Numbered from the stretch's first letter, positions 22,865-31,302 are shown. The stretch is 40,707 bases of DNA from Oscillospiraceae bacterium (GCA_017380435.1 JAFODZ010000058.1:1-40707); one strand, 5' to 3'. Numbers and translations: made by a program. Notes: generated from the letters alone by a model not told the origin.

Positions 22865-23053
22865 TCGATATTCCTCCCCATTTTCGGGATTATAATACGG
22901 TTTGATTATATCATAGTCACGCAAGATTTTCCAGCCGGATTTCGACACGGTCTTCTTTCACGCTGTCTTTTTTTGTAAAATGTGCTATAATGAAGTAAAA
23001 TGCGAAAGAAAAGCAAAAGGATTTCATCAAAATCCCGCAAGGAGGCTGGCAAG

Positions 23054-23767
23054 ATGTTTGACTTTACAGGCAAAGTAGCAGTTGTTACCGGAGGTGCAAG
23101 AGGTATCGGTGCAGAGGTCTGCGACGCATTTCGTCGCGCCGGAGCTTCCGTCTGTGTCATCGATTTGCTGGAGAATGATTACTTTATCGGAGATCTGGCA
23201 AAGAAAGAGGATTTGGAGCGATTCGCACGCAAAGTGATTCAGGAACACGGACGGGTGGATTACCTGATCAACAATGCCGCACCCATCTCCTGTGGTATCA
23301 CAACTGGCGGCTACGAAGAGTTTGAATATGCCCTGAAGGTGGGGGTCACCGCACCCTTTTATCTTTCCAAGCTATTCCTCCCCCACTTTACTTCCGGCGC
23401 AGCGATTATCAACATTTCTTCCTCCCGAGACCGCATGAGTCAACCGGAAACCGAAAGCTACACCGCGGCAAAAGGCGGCATTGCTGCCCTGACCCACGCT
23501 TTGGCGGTCAGCCTTGGAGGAGCGGTGCGGGTCAACAGCATCTCTCCCGGTTGGATCGATACCCATGGCAATCGGTTTGCCGGATCCGATGTTGCACAAC
23601 ATCCCGCCGGCAGAGTAGGTGTGCCGGCTGACATTGCCAACATGGTATTATATCTTTGCTCTGATTTGGCAGGATTCATCACCGGTGAAAACATCTGCAT
23701 TGACGGCGGCATGACCCGACAGATGATCTATCACGGGGATTGCGGTTGGACTTTGGAACAGCTTTGA
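23054..23767 (+). CDS. Short-chain dehydrogenase/reductase
   Basis: This 237-aa classical SDR has a nucleotide-binding T-G-G-A-R-G-I-G (12-19), N-N-A-A (73-76, in place of N-N-A-G), catalytic serine near 122-124, and Y136-T-A-A-K140. The C-terminal I-D-G-G-M motif is typical. It uses NAD(P)H; the substrate is unknown. AAGGAGG (23038-23044) fixes the start at 23054 rather than the in-frame ATG at 23000. An extended -10 (TGCTATAAT near 22986) lies upstream. It is monocistronic or a leader to the YjiH gene, which has its own promoter. Confidence 0.9.
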   Translation: MFDFTGKVAVVTGGARGIGAEVCDAFRRAGASVCVIDLLENDYFIGDLAKKEDLERFARKVIQEHGRVDYLINNAAPISCGITTGGYEEFEYALKVGVTAPFYLSKLFLPHFTSGAAIINISSSRDRMSQPETESYTAAKGGIAALTHALAVSLGGAVRVNSISPGWIDTHGNRFAGSDVAQHPAGRVGVPADIANMVLYLCSDLAGFITGENICIDGGMTRQMIYHGDCGWTLEQL

Positions 23768-23806
23768 TTTTTTAGATTTATATCCGCATTATTTTTGCAT
23801 TTACTC

Positions 23807-23835
23807 TTGCTTTTTCGGCAAGAATCGTGTAAAAT
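23807..23835 (+). promoter_or_regulatory. Sigma-A promoter of YjiH-family gene
   Basis: TTGCTT (23807-23812), 17 bp, TAAAAT (23830-23835). Confidence 0.65.
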
Positions 23836-23887
23836 TAAATGGTTTTTTGCATATCTATGCAGAAAACCATTATTTTTTTGTAAGGGA

Positions 23888-25228
23888 ATGTTATCACGCT
23901 TGAAAAACAAACTGTTTCTCCGCTTTTTGATCCCCTCTCTGATCGGTGCGTTTCTGTTTGTCACGCCCATTAATCAGGATGGCAATCTGACGATCCCCAT
24001 CGCGGTGGCTGCAAACGCGCTGCTGGATTTCATGGGAGACCATGCCGACACTGTGATCTGGCTGCTGATTTCTCTCAGTGCTGTTCTCACCATTCTGCAT
24101 AAGACTGTGGGTATCGGTCTGCTGAAGCGGAATCCTAAGCTGAACAACCTGTTTGATGTAAAGGGTTTTTGGCTGATTGTTCGTATCATCGGCTTTGTAT
24201 TTGTCAATATGATTTATTTTGGAATCGGTCCCGACATCATTATTGGTGACCTGACCGGTAGTGTGGTTATGGGCGATCTGCTTCCCATTCTGGTTTGCGT
24301 ATTTCTGCTGGCCGGTCTGCTGTTGGCGTTGCTGCTGAACTACGGCCTGCTGGACTTTTTGGGCGCGCTGATGATCAAGCTGATGCGACCTGTCTTTAAT
24401 CTGCCCGGCCGCAGTGCTTTGGACTGTGTTGCTTCCTGGCTGGGAGACGGTTCCATCGGTGTATTGCTCACCAGCAAGCAGTACGAAGAAGGCTTCTATT
24501 CCAAACGTGAAGCCACCGTCATCGCCACCACTTTCTCCGCCGTCAGTATTACCTTTAGTTTGGTTGTCATCAGCGAAGTTGGTCTGGAGCATATGTTCCT
24601 GCCCTTCTACGGTGTGGTTTCCTTTGCCGGCATTGTGGCCGCAATCATTGTGCCTAAGCTTCGTCCGCTGTCCAAGGTGCCCGACAGTTATTACACCGAA
24701 ACACCCCATCGGGAAGATATTCCCCAGGGAATGTCCGCCGCCCGGTACGGCATGCAGCTGGCACTGAAAAAGGCCGAAAAAGCCCCCGGTATCAAGGCAT
24801 TTTTCCTGGAAGGCGCAGAAAATGTCTTTGAAATGTGGTTCGGCACGTTGCCCGTGATTCTGGCAATGGGTACCATTGCGCTGATCATTGCCGAGTTCAC
24901 CCCCGTCTTCAAGATTCTTGGCCTGCCCTTTATCCTGCTGTACAAGCTGCTGCAGATTCCCGAGGCAGAACTGGCAAGTCAGACGGTCATCGTGGGCTTT
25001 GCGGATATGTTCCTGCCCAGTGTCATCGGCAGTTCCATCCAGAGCGAACTGACCCGCTTTGTGATTGCCGCCACCAGTGTGACCCAGCTGATTTACATGT
25101 CTGAGATCGGCAGTATCATTATGGGCAGCAAGATCCCCGTCTCGCTGAAGGATCTGTTTATCATCTTCCTGCAGCGCACCGTGGTTACTTTGCCCGTTAT
25201 CGCAATTTTCGCACATCTGCTTTTCTAA
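23888..25228 (+). CDS. YjiH-family membrane transporter (nucleoside-recognition GATE domain)
   Basis: The 446-aa polytopic protein has about ten helices and matches the YjiH family, with two segments of the nucleoside-recognition/GATE type: around G-R-S-A-L-D-C-V-A-S-W-L-G-D-G-S-I-G-V-L near 175-195, and a second, F-A-D-M-F-L-P-S-V-I-G near 378-390. The transported substrate is not established. The start is uncertain: AAGGGA abuts the ATG at 23888, and a TTG at 23900 would have better spacing. A strong terminator follows. Confidence 0.87.
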   Translation: MLSRLKNKLFLRFLIPSLIGAFLFVTPINQDGNLTIPIAVAANALLDFMGDHADTVIWLLISLSAVLTILHKTVGIGLLKRNPKLNNLFDVKGFWLIVRIIGFVFVNMIYFGIGPDIIIGDLTGSVVMGDLLPILVCVFLLAGLLLALLLNYGLLDFLGALMIKLMRPVFNLPGRSALDCVASWLGDGSIGVLLTSKQYEEGFYSKREATVIATTFSAVSITFSLVVISEVGLEHMFLPFYGVVSFAGIVAAIIVPKLRPLSKVPDSYYTETPHREDIPQGMSAARYGMQLALKKAEKAPGIKAFFLEGAENVFEMWFGTLPVILAMGTIALIIAEFTPVFKILGLPFILLYKLLQIPEAELASQTVIVGFADMFLPSVIGSSIQSELTRFVIAATSVTQLIYMSEIGSIIMGSKIPVSLKDLFIIFLQRTVVTLPVIAIFAHLLF

Positions 25229-25249
25229 ACGAGACGCACAGCAAAATAT

Positions 25250-25281
25250 AAGCAGCAGGGTTTGCCCCTGCTGCTTTTTTG
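25250..25281 (+). terminator. Terminator of YjiH gene, overlapping the next promoter
   Basis: AGCAGCAGGG (25251-25260) pairs with CCCTGCTGCT (25266-25275), then T6. Confidence 0.9.
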
Positions 25282-25290
25282 TGCTATGAT
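25262..25290 (+). promoter_or_regulatory. Promoter of cyclase gene, embedded in terminator
   Basis: TTGCCC (25262-25267, in the terminator loop and 3' arm), 17 bp, extended -10 TGCTATGAT (TATGAT at 25285-25290). Confidence 0.6.
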
Positions 25291-25325
25291 TAAAAAAGAG
25301 TTTCACAAGAAAGGAGTGTCCTCAA

Positions 25326-25931
25326 ATGAAGCTTTATGATATTTCGCAGGAAGTATTTTCCTGCGCTGTCTACCCCGGCGACCCTGCGCCGAAGCGCGAG
25401 GCTCTGTGCCGAATGGAGAACGGGGAGCTGTATAATCTAACCGCATTTCAGATGTGCGCCCACAACGGCACGCATTTAGACGCGCCTTTTCATTTCTTTC
25501 GGGATGGCAAGACGGTGGAACAAATCTCGCTGGACGCCTGTATTGGCCCTTGTTTTGTAGCAGAGCATACCGGAGAACTGACCGAAGCGGATGCGCTTGC
25601 CATTCTGCTGCAGGCAAAGCAAGCCTATCCGGATGCCGCCAGACGGATTTTACTCAAAGGCGAGTCGCTGGTCACCGAGGCCGCCTCCCGAATCTTTTCT
25701 GATGCCGCTATTTTGCTGCTGGGTGTGGAATCTCAAAGCGTGGGCCCGGAAGATGCCCCCATGGCCGTTCATCAAATTCTGCTGGCTGCAGAGGTCGTGC
25801 TGTTGGAAGGATTGCGATTAGCAGAAGTTCCGGAAGGGGTTTATCTGCTTTCCGCCGCGCCTTTGAATCTTGGCGGCTGTGACGGTGCACCCTGTCGTGC
25901 TGTGCTGATGGACCTACCCCGGATTTTATAA
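25326..25931 (+). CDS. Cyclase-family metal hydrolase (kynurenine formamidase-like)
   Basis: The 201-aa protein has the family metal-binding motif H-N-G-T-H-L-D-A-P-F-H (His46, His50, Asp52, His56) and an N-terminal Y-D-I-S/Y-P-G-D-P segment. This fold includes arylformamidase (KynB), isatin hydrolase and putative cyclases; no kynurenine pathway gene is nearby, so the substrate is open. AAAGGAG supports the start at 25326. Monocistronic between terminators. Confidence 0.9.
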   Translation: MKLYDISQEVFSCAVYPGDPAPKREALCRMENGELYNLTAFQMCAHNGTHLDAPFHFFRDGKTVEQISLDACIGPCFVAEHTGELTEADALAILLQAKQAYPDAARRILLKGESLVTEAASRIFSDAAILLLGVESQSVGPEDAPMAVHQILLAAEVVLLEGLRLAEVPEGVYLLSAAPLNLGGCDGAPCRAVLMDLPRIL

Positions 25932-25939
25932 ATAAACAA

Positions 25940-25972
25940 AAAAACAGCGTGTGCATACACACGCTGTTTTTG
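25940..25972. terminator. Bidirectional terminator, cyclase / SpoU methyltransferase
   Basis: A 13-bp stem AAAACAGCGTGTG-CATA-CACACGCTGTTTT (25941-25970), shared by two convergent genes. Confidence 0.93.
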
Positions 25973-25975
25973 CTT

Positions 25976-26809
25976 TTAGACTTCGTTATTTCCCAACTGC
26001 CAAAAGGCTACGGCGCTGGCCGCCGCTACATTCAAGGAATCTACGCCATGGCTCATAGGGATCTTCACAGTGTAGTCGCAACGTTCCACAGTGCTGCTTG
26101 CCAAGCCGTCACCCTCGGTGCCCAACACAACGGCCAATTTTTCTTCCTGCTGCAAACGAGGATCCCGAATGGAAATGCTGTCATCACTCAGCGCCATTGC
26201 GGCCGTTTTAAATCCCAATTCTTTCAGCACAGATAGATCGGATGCTGCATAGCCCTTGCCGGAAGCCGGGAGATAGGCCCAAGGCACCTGAAACACCGTG
26301 CCCATGCTGACGCGGATGGCCCGACGATACAACGGGTCACTGCAGGCGGGCGTCAGCAGAACCGCATCCATATTCAGTGCAGCTGCAGAACGAAAGATCG
26401 CACCTATATTGGTAGGATTCATTACGTTTTCCAGCACCGCTACCCGGCGGGCCTTGCTGCAGAGTTCTTTGACATTTCGAGGTGCGGGACGGCGCATGGC
26501 GCATAGCAATCCTCGGGTCAATTGAAATCCGGTAAGCTGCGTCAGGACGGCAAGCGGCGCGGTATAAACAGGCACGTCACCGCCCAGTTCCAGCACCTGC
26601 TGCGTTTCTTCATCGGTTGCCTTTTCCTCCACCAGAAAAGACAAAGGTTGATATCCGGCATCCAGGGCCCGCTTGATCACCTTGGGACTTTCTGCAATAA
26701 AGACACCTTCTTCGGGGTGCTCTCGGTTGATCAATTGATTTTCCGTCAGTCTGGCATAAACATCCAGCTGCGGATCTGCGAAATCAGCAATGGGGATCCG
26801 TCTGTTCAT
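25976..26809 (-). CDS. SpoU/TrmH-family RNA 2'-O-methyltransferase
   Basis: The 277-aa protein has an N-terminal substrate-binding L7Ae-like domain and a C-terminal SPOUT domain, with the three knot motifs: N-P-T-N-I-G-A-I-F-R-S-A (motif 1), L-G-T-E-G-D-G-L (motif 2) and I-P-M-S-H-G-V-D-S-L-N-V-A-A-A (motif 3). It methylates ribose in tRNA or rRNA; the exact site cannot be told. The ATG at 26809 has AGGAG at 7 nt, whereas a GTG two codons upstream has no room. Confidence 0.92.
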   Translation of the reverse strand: MNRRIPIADFADPQLDVYARLTENQLINREHPEEGVFIAESPKVIKRALDAGYQPLSFLVEEKATDEETQQVLELGGDVPVYTAPLAVLTQLTGFQLTRGLLCAMRRPAPRNVKELCSKARRVAVLENVMNPTNIGAIFRSAAALNMDAVLLTPACSDPLYRRAIRVSMGTVFQVPWAYLPASGKGYAASDLSVLKELGFKTAAMALSDDSISIRDPRLQQEEKLAVVLGTEGDGLASSTVERCDYTVKIPMSHGVDSLNVAAASAVAFWQLGNNEV

Positions 26810-26842
26810 AGGCACACTCCTGCTTAAAGTTCCATTTCCGTT

Positions 26843-26871
26843 ATTATAATGGATATTCCTCCAAATGGCAA
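26843..26871 (-). promoter_or_regulatory. Sigma-A promoter of SpoU methyltransferase gene
   Basis: TTGCCA (26866-26871), 17 bp, TATAAT (26843-26848) on the minus strand. Confidence 0.75.
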
Positions 26872-26946
26872 CTTCCCTTTCCGCAGCTTTTTCTCACGCT
26901 ATTTGTAAACTTATTCCAAACATTTTCTTTTTTCGTGAAAAGTTGT

Positions 26947-26998
26947 TTGTTTCTGCAAAGAATTATGTTATACTATACCAATAATCTGTCAGATTATT
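26947..26998 (+). promoter_or_regulatory. Promoter of degV-type gene with dyad at transcript start
   Basis: TTGTTT (26947-26952), 16 bp, TATACT (26969-26974). A perfect 8-bp dyad AATAATCT-GTC-AGATTATT (26980-26998) covers the predicted start of transcription. Confidence 0.55.
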
Positions 26999-27026
26999 TC
27001 ACTCCAAACAAGGAGGTTTCACCGAT

Positions 27027-27905
27027 ATGCACAAGTCAACTTCCTCTGTCGCAATCCTTACAGACTCCAACTGTGACCTGCCACAGGAATATTTTGACCG
27101 ATATCCGTTGTTTAAATTACCGCTGATCATCAATGATGCCACCCGTTCTTACCGGGATGAGATCGAGATCACTGTAGAAGAAGTACACGCACGGCAAAAA
27201 GACGAGACCTTCAAAACCAGTCTGCCGCGCATGGATGATATTGAATCTGCCCTTGCCAAAATCAAAGCCGCCGGCTACAAAAAGGTCATCGTACTGATTC
27301 TGTCCGATGCACTGTCCAGCGCCTCCAATCTGCTGCGTCTCACCGCACAGGGCTACGATGGTCTGGATATCCGCGTATTTAACTCCAAAAGCGGCAGCGT
27401 GGGTGTGGGTGCCTTGGCTTTGCGCACCGCAATGTACGCCGCTGCCGGCATGCCCTTCAGCGAGCTTTTGGACCTGGTACCCCGACTGATTGCCGGCAAC
27501 AAAGTGTTTTTCGCCATCAACACTATGGAATATCTTCAGCGGGGTGGACGCATTGGTCGCGCAACCGCTGTAATGGGCGGTTTGCTGGACATTAAGCCCA
27601 TTCTCACGTTTGATGCTGACGGAGTCATTTCCACTGCTGCCAAAATCCGTGGACGGAAAGCCATTCACGCCAATTTGGTTAAGCTGGTAACAGAATACGC
27701 CGCACAGCGCCCCGGTTGTCCTTGTGATCTTTTGGTCTGTGACGGTGGTGCTCCGGAAGAAGCAGACGCACTGGAAGCTGCGCTGAAAGAAGCCCTGCCC
27801 AATGTCCGCAGTGTATTGCGAGGTACCCTGTCTGCAACCCTGACGGTGCACCTTGGCCCTTATATGCTGGGCGCCGGCATTCAGTTCCTCCCGGAAGATC
27901 AATAA
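27027..27905 (+). CDS. DegV-family fatty-acid-binding protein
   Basis: The 292-aa protein matches DegV/FakB: an N-terminal I-L-T-D-S-N-C-D-L-P motif, the T-S/L-P-R segment near 64-68, I-L-S-D-A-L-S-S-A lipid-binding loop, and a C-terminal L-Q-R-G-G-R-I domain. FakB-type proteins bind fatty acids for phosphorylation by FakA; no fakA is in the window. AAGGAGG precedes the ATG at about 10 nt. It ends at a strong terminator. Confidence 0.92.
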   Translation: MHKSTSSVAILTDSNCDLPQEYFDRYPLFKLPLIINDATRSYRDEIEITVEEVHARQKDETFKTSLPRMDDIESALAKIKAAGYKKVIVLILSDALSSASNLLRLTAQGYDGLDIRVFNSKSGSVGVGALALRTAMYAAAGMPFSELLDLVPRLIAGNKVFFAINTMEYLQRGGRIGRATAVMGGLLDIKPILTFDADGVISTAAKIRGRKAIHANLVKLVTEYAAQRPGCPCDLLVCDGGAPEEADALEAALKEALPNVRSVLRGTLSATLTVHLGPYMLGAGIQFLPEDQ

Positions 27906-27917
27906 CCAAGTTATATT

Positions 27918-27949
27918 CCCGGCTCTGCAGCAGAGCCGGGTTTCTTTTT
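27918..27949 (+). terminator. Terminator of degV-type gene
   Basis: CCCGGCTCTG (27918-27927) pairs with CAGAGCCGGG (27931-27940), then TTTCTTTTT. Confidence 0.92.
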
Positions 27950-28141
27950 CCCATTTGTGCAAATTTGACGGAAGACAAAATCAGTTTTTTATTTTTGGAG
28001 CGCAAACAGCAGTAAACCTGCACAAAATTGAAAAAGTAGCCGTTTTTTTGCAAAAACCACTTTATTTTCCACAATATTTGTAGTAAAATCATTGTGTTGG
28101 AAATACCATTCACACAATACAATATATGGAGGATGATGGTT

Positions 28142-28825
28142 ATGAAGAAAGTATATCAGGGTAAGACCAAGGATGTTTACGAGCTGGAAAACGGCAATGT
28201 ACTGCTGAAGTTTAAAGACGACTGTACCGGCAAGGACGGCGTTTTTGATCCCGGCGAGAACACCGTTGGCCTGACCATTGAAGGTATCGGCCGCGCCAAT
28301 CTGGAAACCTCCATCTACTACTTTGAACTGCTGAAGGAACAGGGCGTTAAGACTCACTATGTCTCCGCTAACCTGGACGAGGCCACCATGGAAGTTCTTC
28401 CCGCTACCGTTTTCGGCAAGGGTCTGGAAGTCATCTGCCGCCTGAAGGCTACCGGCAGCTTCATCCGCCGCTACGGTGCCTACATCGCTGACGGCACTCC
28501 TCTGGTGGGCGGCTATGTTGAAACCACTCTGAAGGATGACGCCAAGGGCGATCCCCTGGTCACCTCCGAAGGTCTGGCTGCTCTGGGCATCATGAGCCAG
28601 GAAATGTTCAACGACATGAAGGCTCAGACCCTGAAGATCACCCAGGTTGTTGCTGATGATCTGGCCAAGAAGGGTCTGGATCTGTACGACATCAAGTTTG
28701 AGTTTGGCTACAACAAGGACGAAGTCATTCTGATCGACGAAATCGCCAGCGGCAACATGCGCGTCTACAAGGACGGCGTGATCGTAGATCCCATGGAGCT
28801 GACCAAGCTGATCCTGGCAAAATAA
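28142..28825 (+). CDS. purC: SAICAR synthetase PurC
   Basis: This 227-aa enzyme of de novo purine synthesis joins CAIR and aspartate. Recognisable parts are Y-Q-G-K-T-K-D-V-Y (N-terminal ATP-binding strand), [14 protein letters not shown] (substrate binding), D-I-K-F-E-F-G and [11 protein letters not shown] (metal/ATP aspartate). GGAGG lies 9 nt before the ATG at 28142; ATGs at 28133 and 28136 are too close. The usual next gene purF/purM is absent here, so it is a lone pur gene. Codon use is strongly biased (GCT, CTG, AAG), as in highly expressed genes. I see no purine riboswitch in the gap of about 190 bp before it. Confidence 0.95.
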   Translation: MKKVYQGKTKDVYELENGNVLLKFKDDCTGKDGVFDPGENTVGLTIEGIGRANLETSIYYFELLKEQGVKTHYVSANLDEATMEVLPATVFGKGLEVICRLKATGSFIRRYGAYIADGTPLVGGYVETTLKDDAKGDPLVTSEGLAALGIMSQEMFNDMKAQTLKITQVVADDLAKKGLDLYDIKFEFGYNKDEVILIDEIASGNMRVYKDGVIVDPMELTKLILAK

Positions 28826-28837
28826 GTTTTGCAAGAC

Positions 28838-28874
28838 AAAACCCGCCGGAGCACATGCCCCGGCGGGTTTTTAC
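28838..28874 (+). terminator. Terminator of purC
   Basis: A 12-bp perfect stem (28838-28849 with 28860-28871) and T-run. Confidence 0.92.
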
Positions 28875-28897
28875 TAAAATAAACAACGGAGATTCCT

Positions 28898-29137
28898 ATG
28901 ACCAAAGAAACACTGAAAAAGCTGGAGCGCATTACCTTTTACGCAATGACTCTTCTTCTACTGCTGACATTGGTTGCACTCTTTTTGTCCTTCAAAAAGA
29001 TCATCGGCATTGGCCTCAGCGGTTTTTTTGCTTTGGCTGCCCTGATTTGCAGCGCACTGCACCGTGCCTGTATGAATCGGATCACCGGCAGAAGTCTCTT
29101 CGGTAAAAAGCTGGGCGAGAAAAAGCGTAAAAAATAA
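28898..29137 (+). CDS. Small two-helix membrane protein
   Basis: The 79-aa protein has two predicted membrane helices (about residues 12-33 and 36-55) and a lysine-rich C-terminal tail ending G-E-K-K-R-K-K, which should stay in the cytoplasm. CGGAGA precedes the ATG. No family is recognised. It lies between the purC terminator and its own strong terminator; a clear promoter is not visible, so it may depend on read-through. Confidence 0.65.
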   Translation: MTKETLKKLERITFYAMTLLLLLTLVALFLSFKKIIGIGLSGFFALAALICSALHRACMNRITGRSLFGKKLGEKKRKK

Positions 29138-29148
29138 TCGCAAAACCG

Positions 29149-29182
29149 ACTCCCTTGCAGCAACGCTGCAAGGGAGTTTTTA
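29149..29182 (+). terminator. Terminator of small membrane protein gene
   Basis: A 13-bp perfect stem (29149-29161 with 29165-29177), then TTTTT. Confidence 0.92.
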
Positions 29183-29197
29183 CATCTCACACCGCTC

Positions 29198-29226
29198 TTG
29201 CGCAAGTACCTGCCGAGTGGTACAAT
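29198..29226 (+). promoter_or_regulatory. Sigma-A promoter of DUF5714-Nudix operon
   Basis: TTGCGC (29198-29203), 17 bp, TACAAT (29221-29226). Confidence 0.7.
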
Positions 29227-29263
29227 ATCATTAGTACAATCAATTTGGGTTTGAGGTGAATGT

Positions 29264-29959
29264 ATGGAAAAAGAATGTTTGGTCTGTGGCGCACCGCTGG
29301 AATATTTAGGCCACAGTGAACCTATGGAGTGTGTCTTTTGCCATAAAATCATGCAAAGCACAGCACGATGCATCCATGGTCATTTTGTTTGTGACGAATG
29401 TCATACCCAAGGGATCGATCATATTATCGCCCTCTGCCTGCGCGAAACCTCAAAAAATCCGTTTGAAATTTTCGACAAGCTAATTGCCTTGCCAACCTGT
29501 CATATGCATGGGCCGGAGCATCATGTCATTGTTGGTGCAAGCTTGCTGACCGCCTATCATAACGCCGGCGGCGCACTGGATCTGCCCAAGGCGCTGGATG
29601 TGATGCAGGAGCGCGGCCGACAGGTTCCCGGCGGGATTTGCGGCTTTTGGGGATCTTGCGGTGCAGCCGTCAGCAGCGGCATTTTTGTCTCCATTGTCAC
29701 CGGCGCTACTCCACTGACAGAAGAAAGTTGGGGACTGTGCAACGAGATGACTTCTCGCACATTGGCTTCCGTTGCCAAAATCGGCGGGCCCCGATGCTGT
29801 AAGCGAAACGGCAGATTGGCGATTTTGCAAGGCATTGCATTTGCAAAAGAGAAGCTGGGTGTCCAGATGGAATGTGCGCCTGTAACCTGCCATCACACAC
29901 AGCAAAACAACCAATGCTTAGGCAGCAAATGTCCCTTTTATTTCAAAGAAAAGGAGTAA
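29264..29959 (+). CDS. DUF5714 cysteine-rich protein
   Basis: The 231-aa protein has an N-terminal zinc-ribbon-like module (C5-x2-C8, C23-x2-C26, then C-x6-C-x2-C), a central H-x2-G-P-E-H-H segment, and a C-terminal region with paired cysteines (R-C-C-K-R, C-A-P-V-T-C, C-L-G-S-K-C). This matches the DUF5714 family as I know it from Clostridia and methanogens; the function is not established. The many conserved Cys and His suggest bound metal or Fe-S. It overlaps operonically with the Nudix gene (4 nt apart). Confidence 0.82.
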   Translation: MEKECLVCGAPLEYLGHSEPMECVFCHKIMQSTARCIHGHFVCDECHTQGIDHIIALCLRETSKNPFEIFDKLIALPTCHMHGPEHHVIVGASLLTAYHNAGGALDLPKALDVMQERGRQVPGGICGFWGSCGAAVSSGIFVSIVTGATPLTEESWGLCNEMTSRTLASVAKIGGPRCCKRNGRLAILQGIAFAKEKLGVQMECAPVTCHHTQQNNQCLGSKCPFYFKEKE

Positions 29960-29963
29960 TGTT

Positions 29964-30488
29964 ATGAATCAGCCTGTCTCGTTTGAGCGATGGGATTTGT
30001 ATGATGCAGATCGCTGTCTGACCGGAGAAAGTCATATCCGCGGCCAACAAATCCCCGACGGTCGCTATCACATTGCCGTCCACGTGTGGATTTATAACAG
30101 CAAAGGCCAGTTTCTCATTTCTCAGCGTGCGGCATCCCGTCCTGTATATCCGCTCTTTTGGGAAACCACCGGTGGGTCTGTCACACAGGGTGAAGATAGC
30201 TTGACCGGCGCCATTCGGGAAGCTATGGAAGAAGTAGGCGTGACACTGGATTCTGCGCAAGGCCGTCTGTTGGAAAGCCGCCGCCGGGACCATTATCGGG
30301 ACTTTTTGGATATTTGGATCTTTCCTTGCAATGACGGACCGCATTTGGATCGTGCCGAGACCCCCGATGAAGTGGCTGACTGCCGCTGGATGACACCGGA
30401 AGAAATCGGTGCGCTTTGTGACGCAGGCAAGTTTGTCCACAGCAAGCAGGAATTTTTCGACCTGATTTTGCCCGCCTCCCACGGTTGA
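29964..30488 (+). CDS. Nudix hydrolase (IDI-like)
   Basis: The 174-aa protein carries a complete Nudix box, G71-x5-E77-x7-R85-E86-x2-E89-E90-x-G92, and the N-terminal W-D-L-Y-D segment plus I-S-Q-R-A of the isopentenyl-diphosphate-isomerase-like Nudix group, which also includes nucleotide-sugar and CoA-type hydrolases. AAGGAG overlaps the end of the DUF5714 gene, so translation is probably coupled. The substrate is unknown. Confidence 0.92.
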   Translation: MNQPVSFERWDLYDADRCLTGESHIRGQQIPDGRYHIAVHVWIYNSKGQFLISQRAASRPVYPLFWETTGGSVTQGEDSLTGAIREAMEEVGVTLDSAQGRLLESRRRDHYRDFLDIWIFPCNDGPHLDRAETPDEVADCRWMTPEEIGALCDAGKFVHSKQEFFDLILPASHG

Positions 30489-30497
30489 TTTTCAGTT

Positions 30498-30562
30498 GCA
30501 ACCACAGGTTGCGGTAATTCCTATCGTTGTTGGTAGACCTATTTCCTATTACCCGCTATACT
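30498..30562 (+). promoter_or_regulatory. Operator/promoter region of XRE gene 30589
   Basis: Dyad GCAAC-CACAG-GTTGC (30498-30512), with GTTGGTAG at 30529-30536 (17 nt after the dyad), as in the cassette XRE gene. A TATACT -10 candidate lies at 30557-30562 with a poor -35. Confidence 0.5.
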
Positions 30563-30588
30563 GAGACCAAAGTAAAGGAGGGATTTTG

Positions 30589-31293
30589 ATGCTGTTTTAC
30601 GAACAACTTGCCGCCCTGCGCCGTGCCAAGGGCATTTCTCAGGAAACACTGGCAGAACAGTTAGGCGTTTCCCGTCAGGCCGTATCCAAATGGGAGACCG
30701 GCACCGCCAAGCCGGAACTGGACAACATTTTGGCCCTGTGCCGCATTTTGGAGGTCTCTCCCAATGAATTACTGGGGGACACTACCCAACCTATCAACGA
30801 ACTGGCGCCTTCTGTCACCGTTGAATCGTTAAAGGAAGCCAACGTTACCGCTTCTGCCGACCGAAAAAAGCTTTTGCGCGGCATCGTGATCTGGATCGCC
30901 TGTATCATTCTGCTGATCATTTTGGGCATCAGCCTGCGAAACAGTATTGACCGCGGCGAAGCACCCAAGATCGAAAGCTGCCGCATCTATGAGACCCGCT
31001 CTTTGGAAAATGCACGGGAGTTTACCCTGCAGATCACCTATAATTTTCTGCCGGAAGGTCAGCCAAATGAAATTATCCTGCGGATCAGCCCCCATGTGCA
31101 AGATATTTACAAGCACGAGCAACCCGTCACGGTAAAAGGCAAAGTGGGTTATGTTACCTTTGTCCTCCCCTACGGCTCTGAATGCACGGTTCAGCATCAA
31201 AGCAAAGCCAAAGGGATGCATTATCAACAGGATATTCTCAAAATAACAAGCTGCACCAAAGAAGATTACAGCCAGGAGTTTTTGATAGAATAA
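30589..31293 (+). CDS. XRE-family regulator with membrane helix and extracytoplasmic domain
   Basis: The 234-aa protein has an XRE helix-turn-helix (residues 5-60) with recognition helix S-R-Q-A-V-S-K-W-E (28-36), identical to that of the cassette regulator at 15168. A linker, one membrane helix (about 95-115) and an extracytoplasmic beta-rich domain of about 115 residues without a recognised family follow. The ATG at 30589 has AAAGGAGG at 7 nt; the preceding TTG is not needed. It probably senses something at the membrane and autoregulates (inference). Confidence 0.85.
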   Translation: MLFYEQLAALRRAKGISQETLAEQLGVSRQAVSKWETGTAKPELDNILALCRILEVSPNELLGDTTQPINELAPSVTVESLKEANVTASADRKKLLRGIVIWIACIILLIILGISLRNSIDRGEAPKIESCRIYETRSLENAREFTLQITYNFLPEGQPNEIILRISPHVQDIYKHEQPVTVKGKVGYVTFVLPYGSECTVQHQSKAKGMHYQQDILKITSCTKEDYSQEFLIE

Positions 31294-31302
31294 GCATATA
31301 AC

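Noticed and set aside
28010..28141. Purine riboswitch before purC
   Set aside because: The A/T-rich region shows no three-way junction pattern and no terminator stem. Only weak promoter-like boxes are seen.
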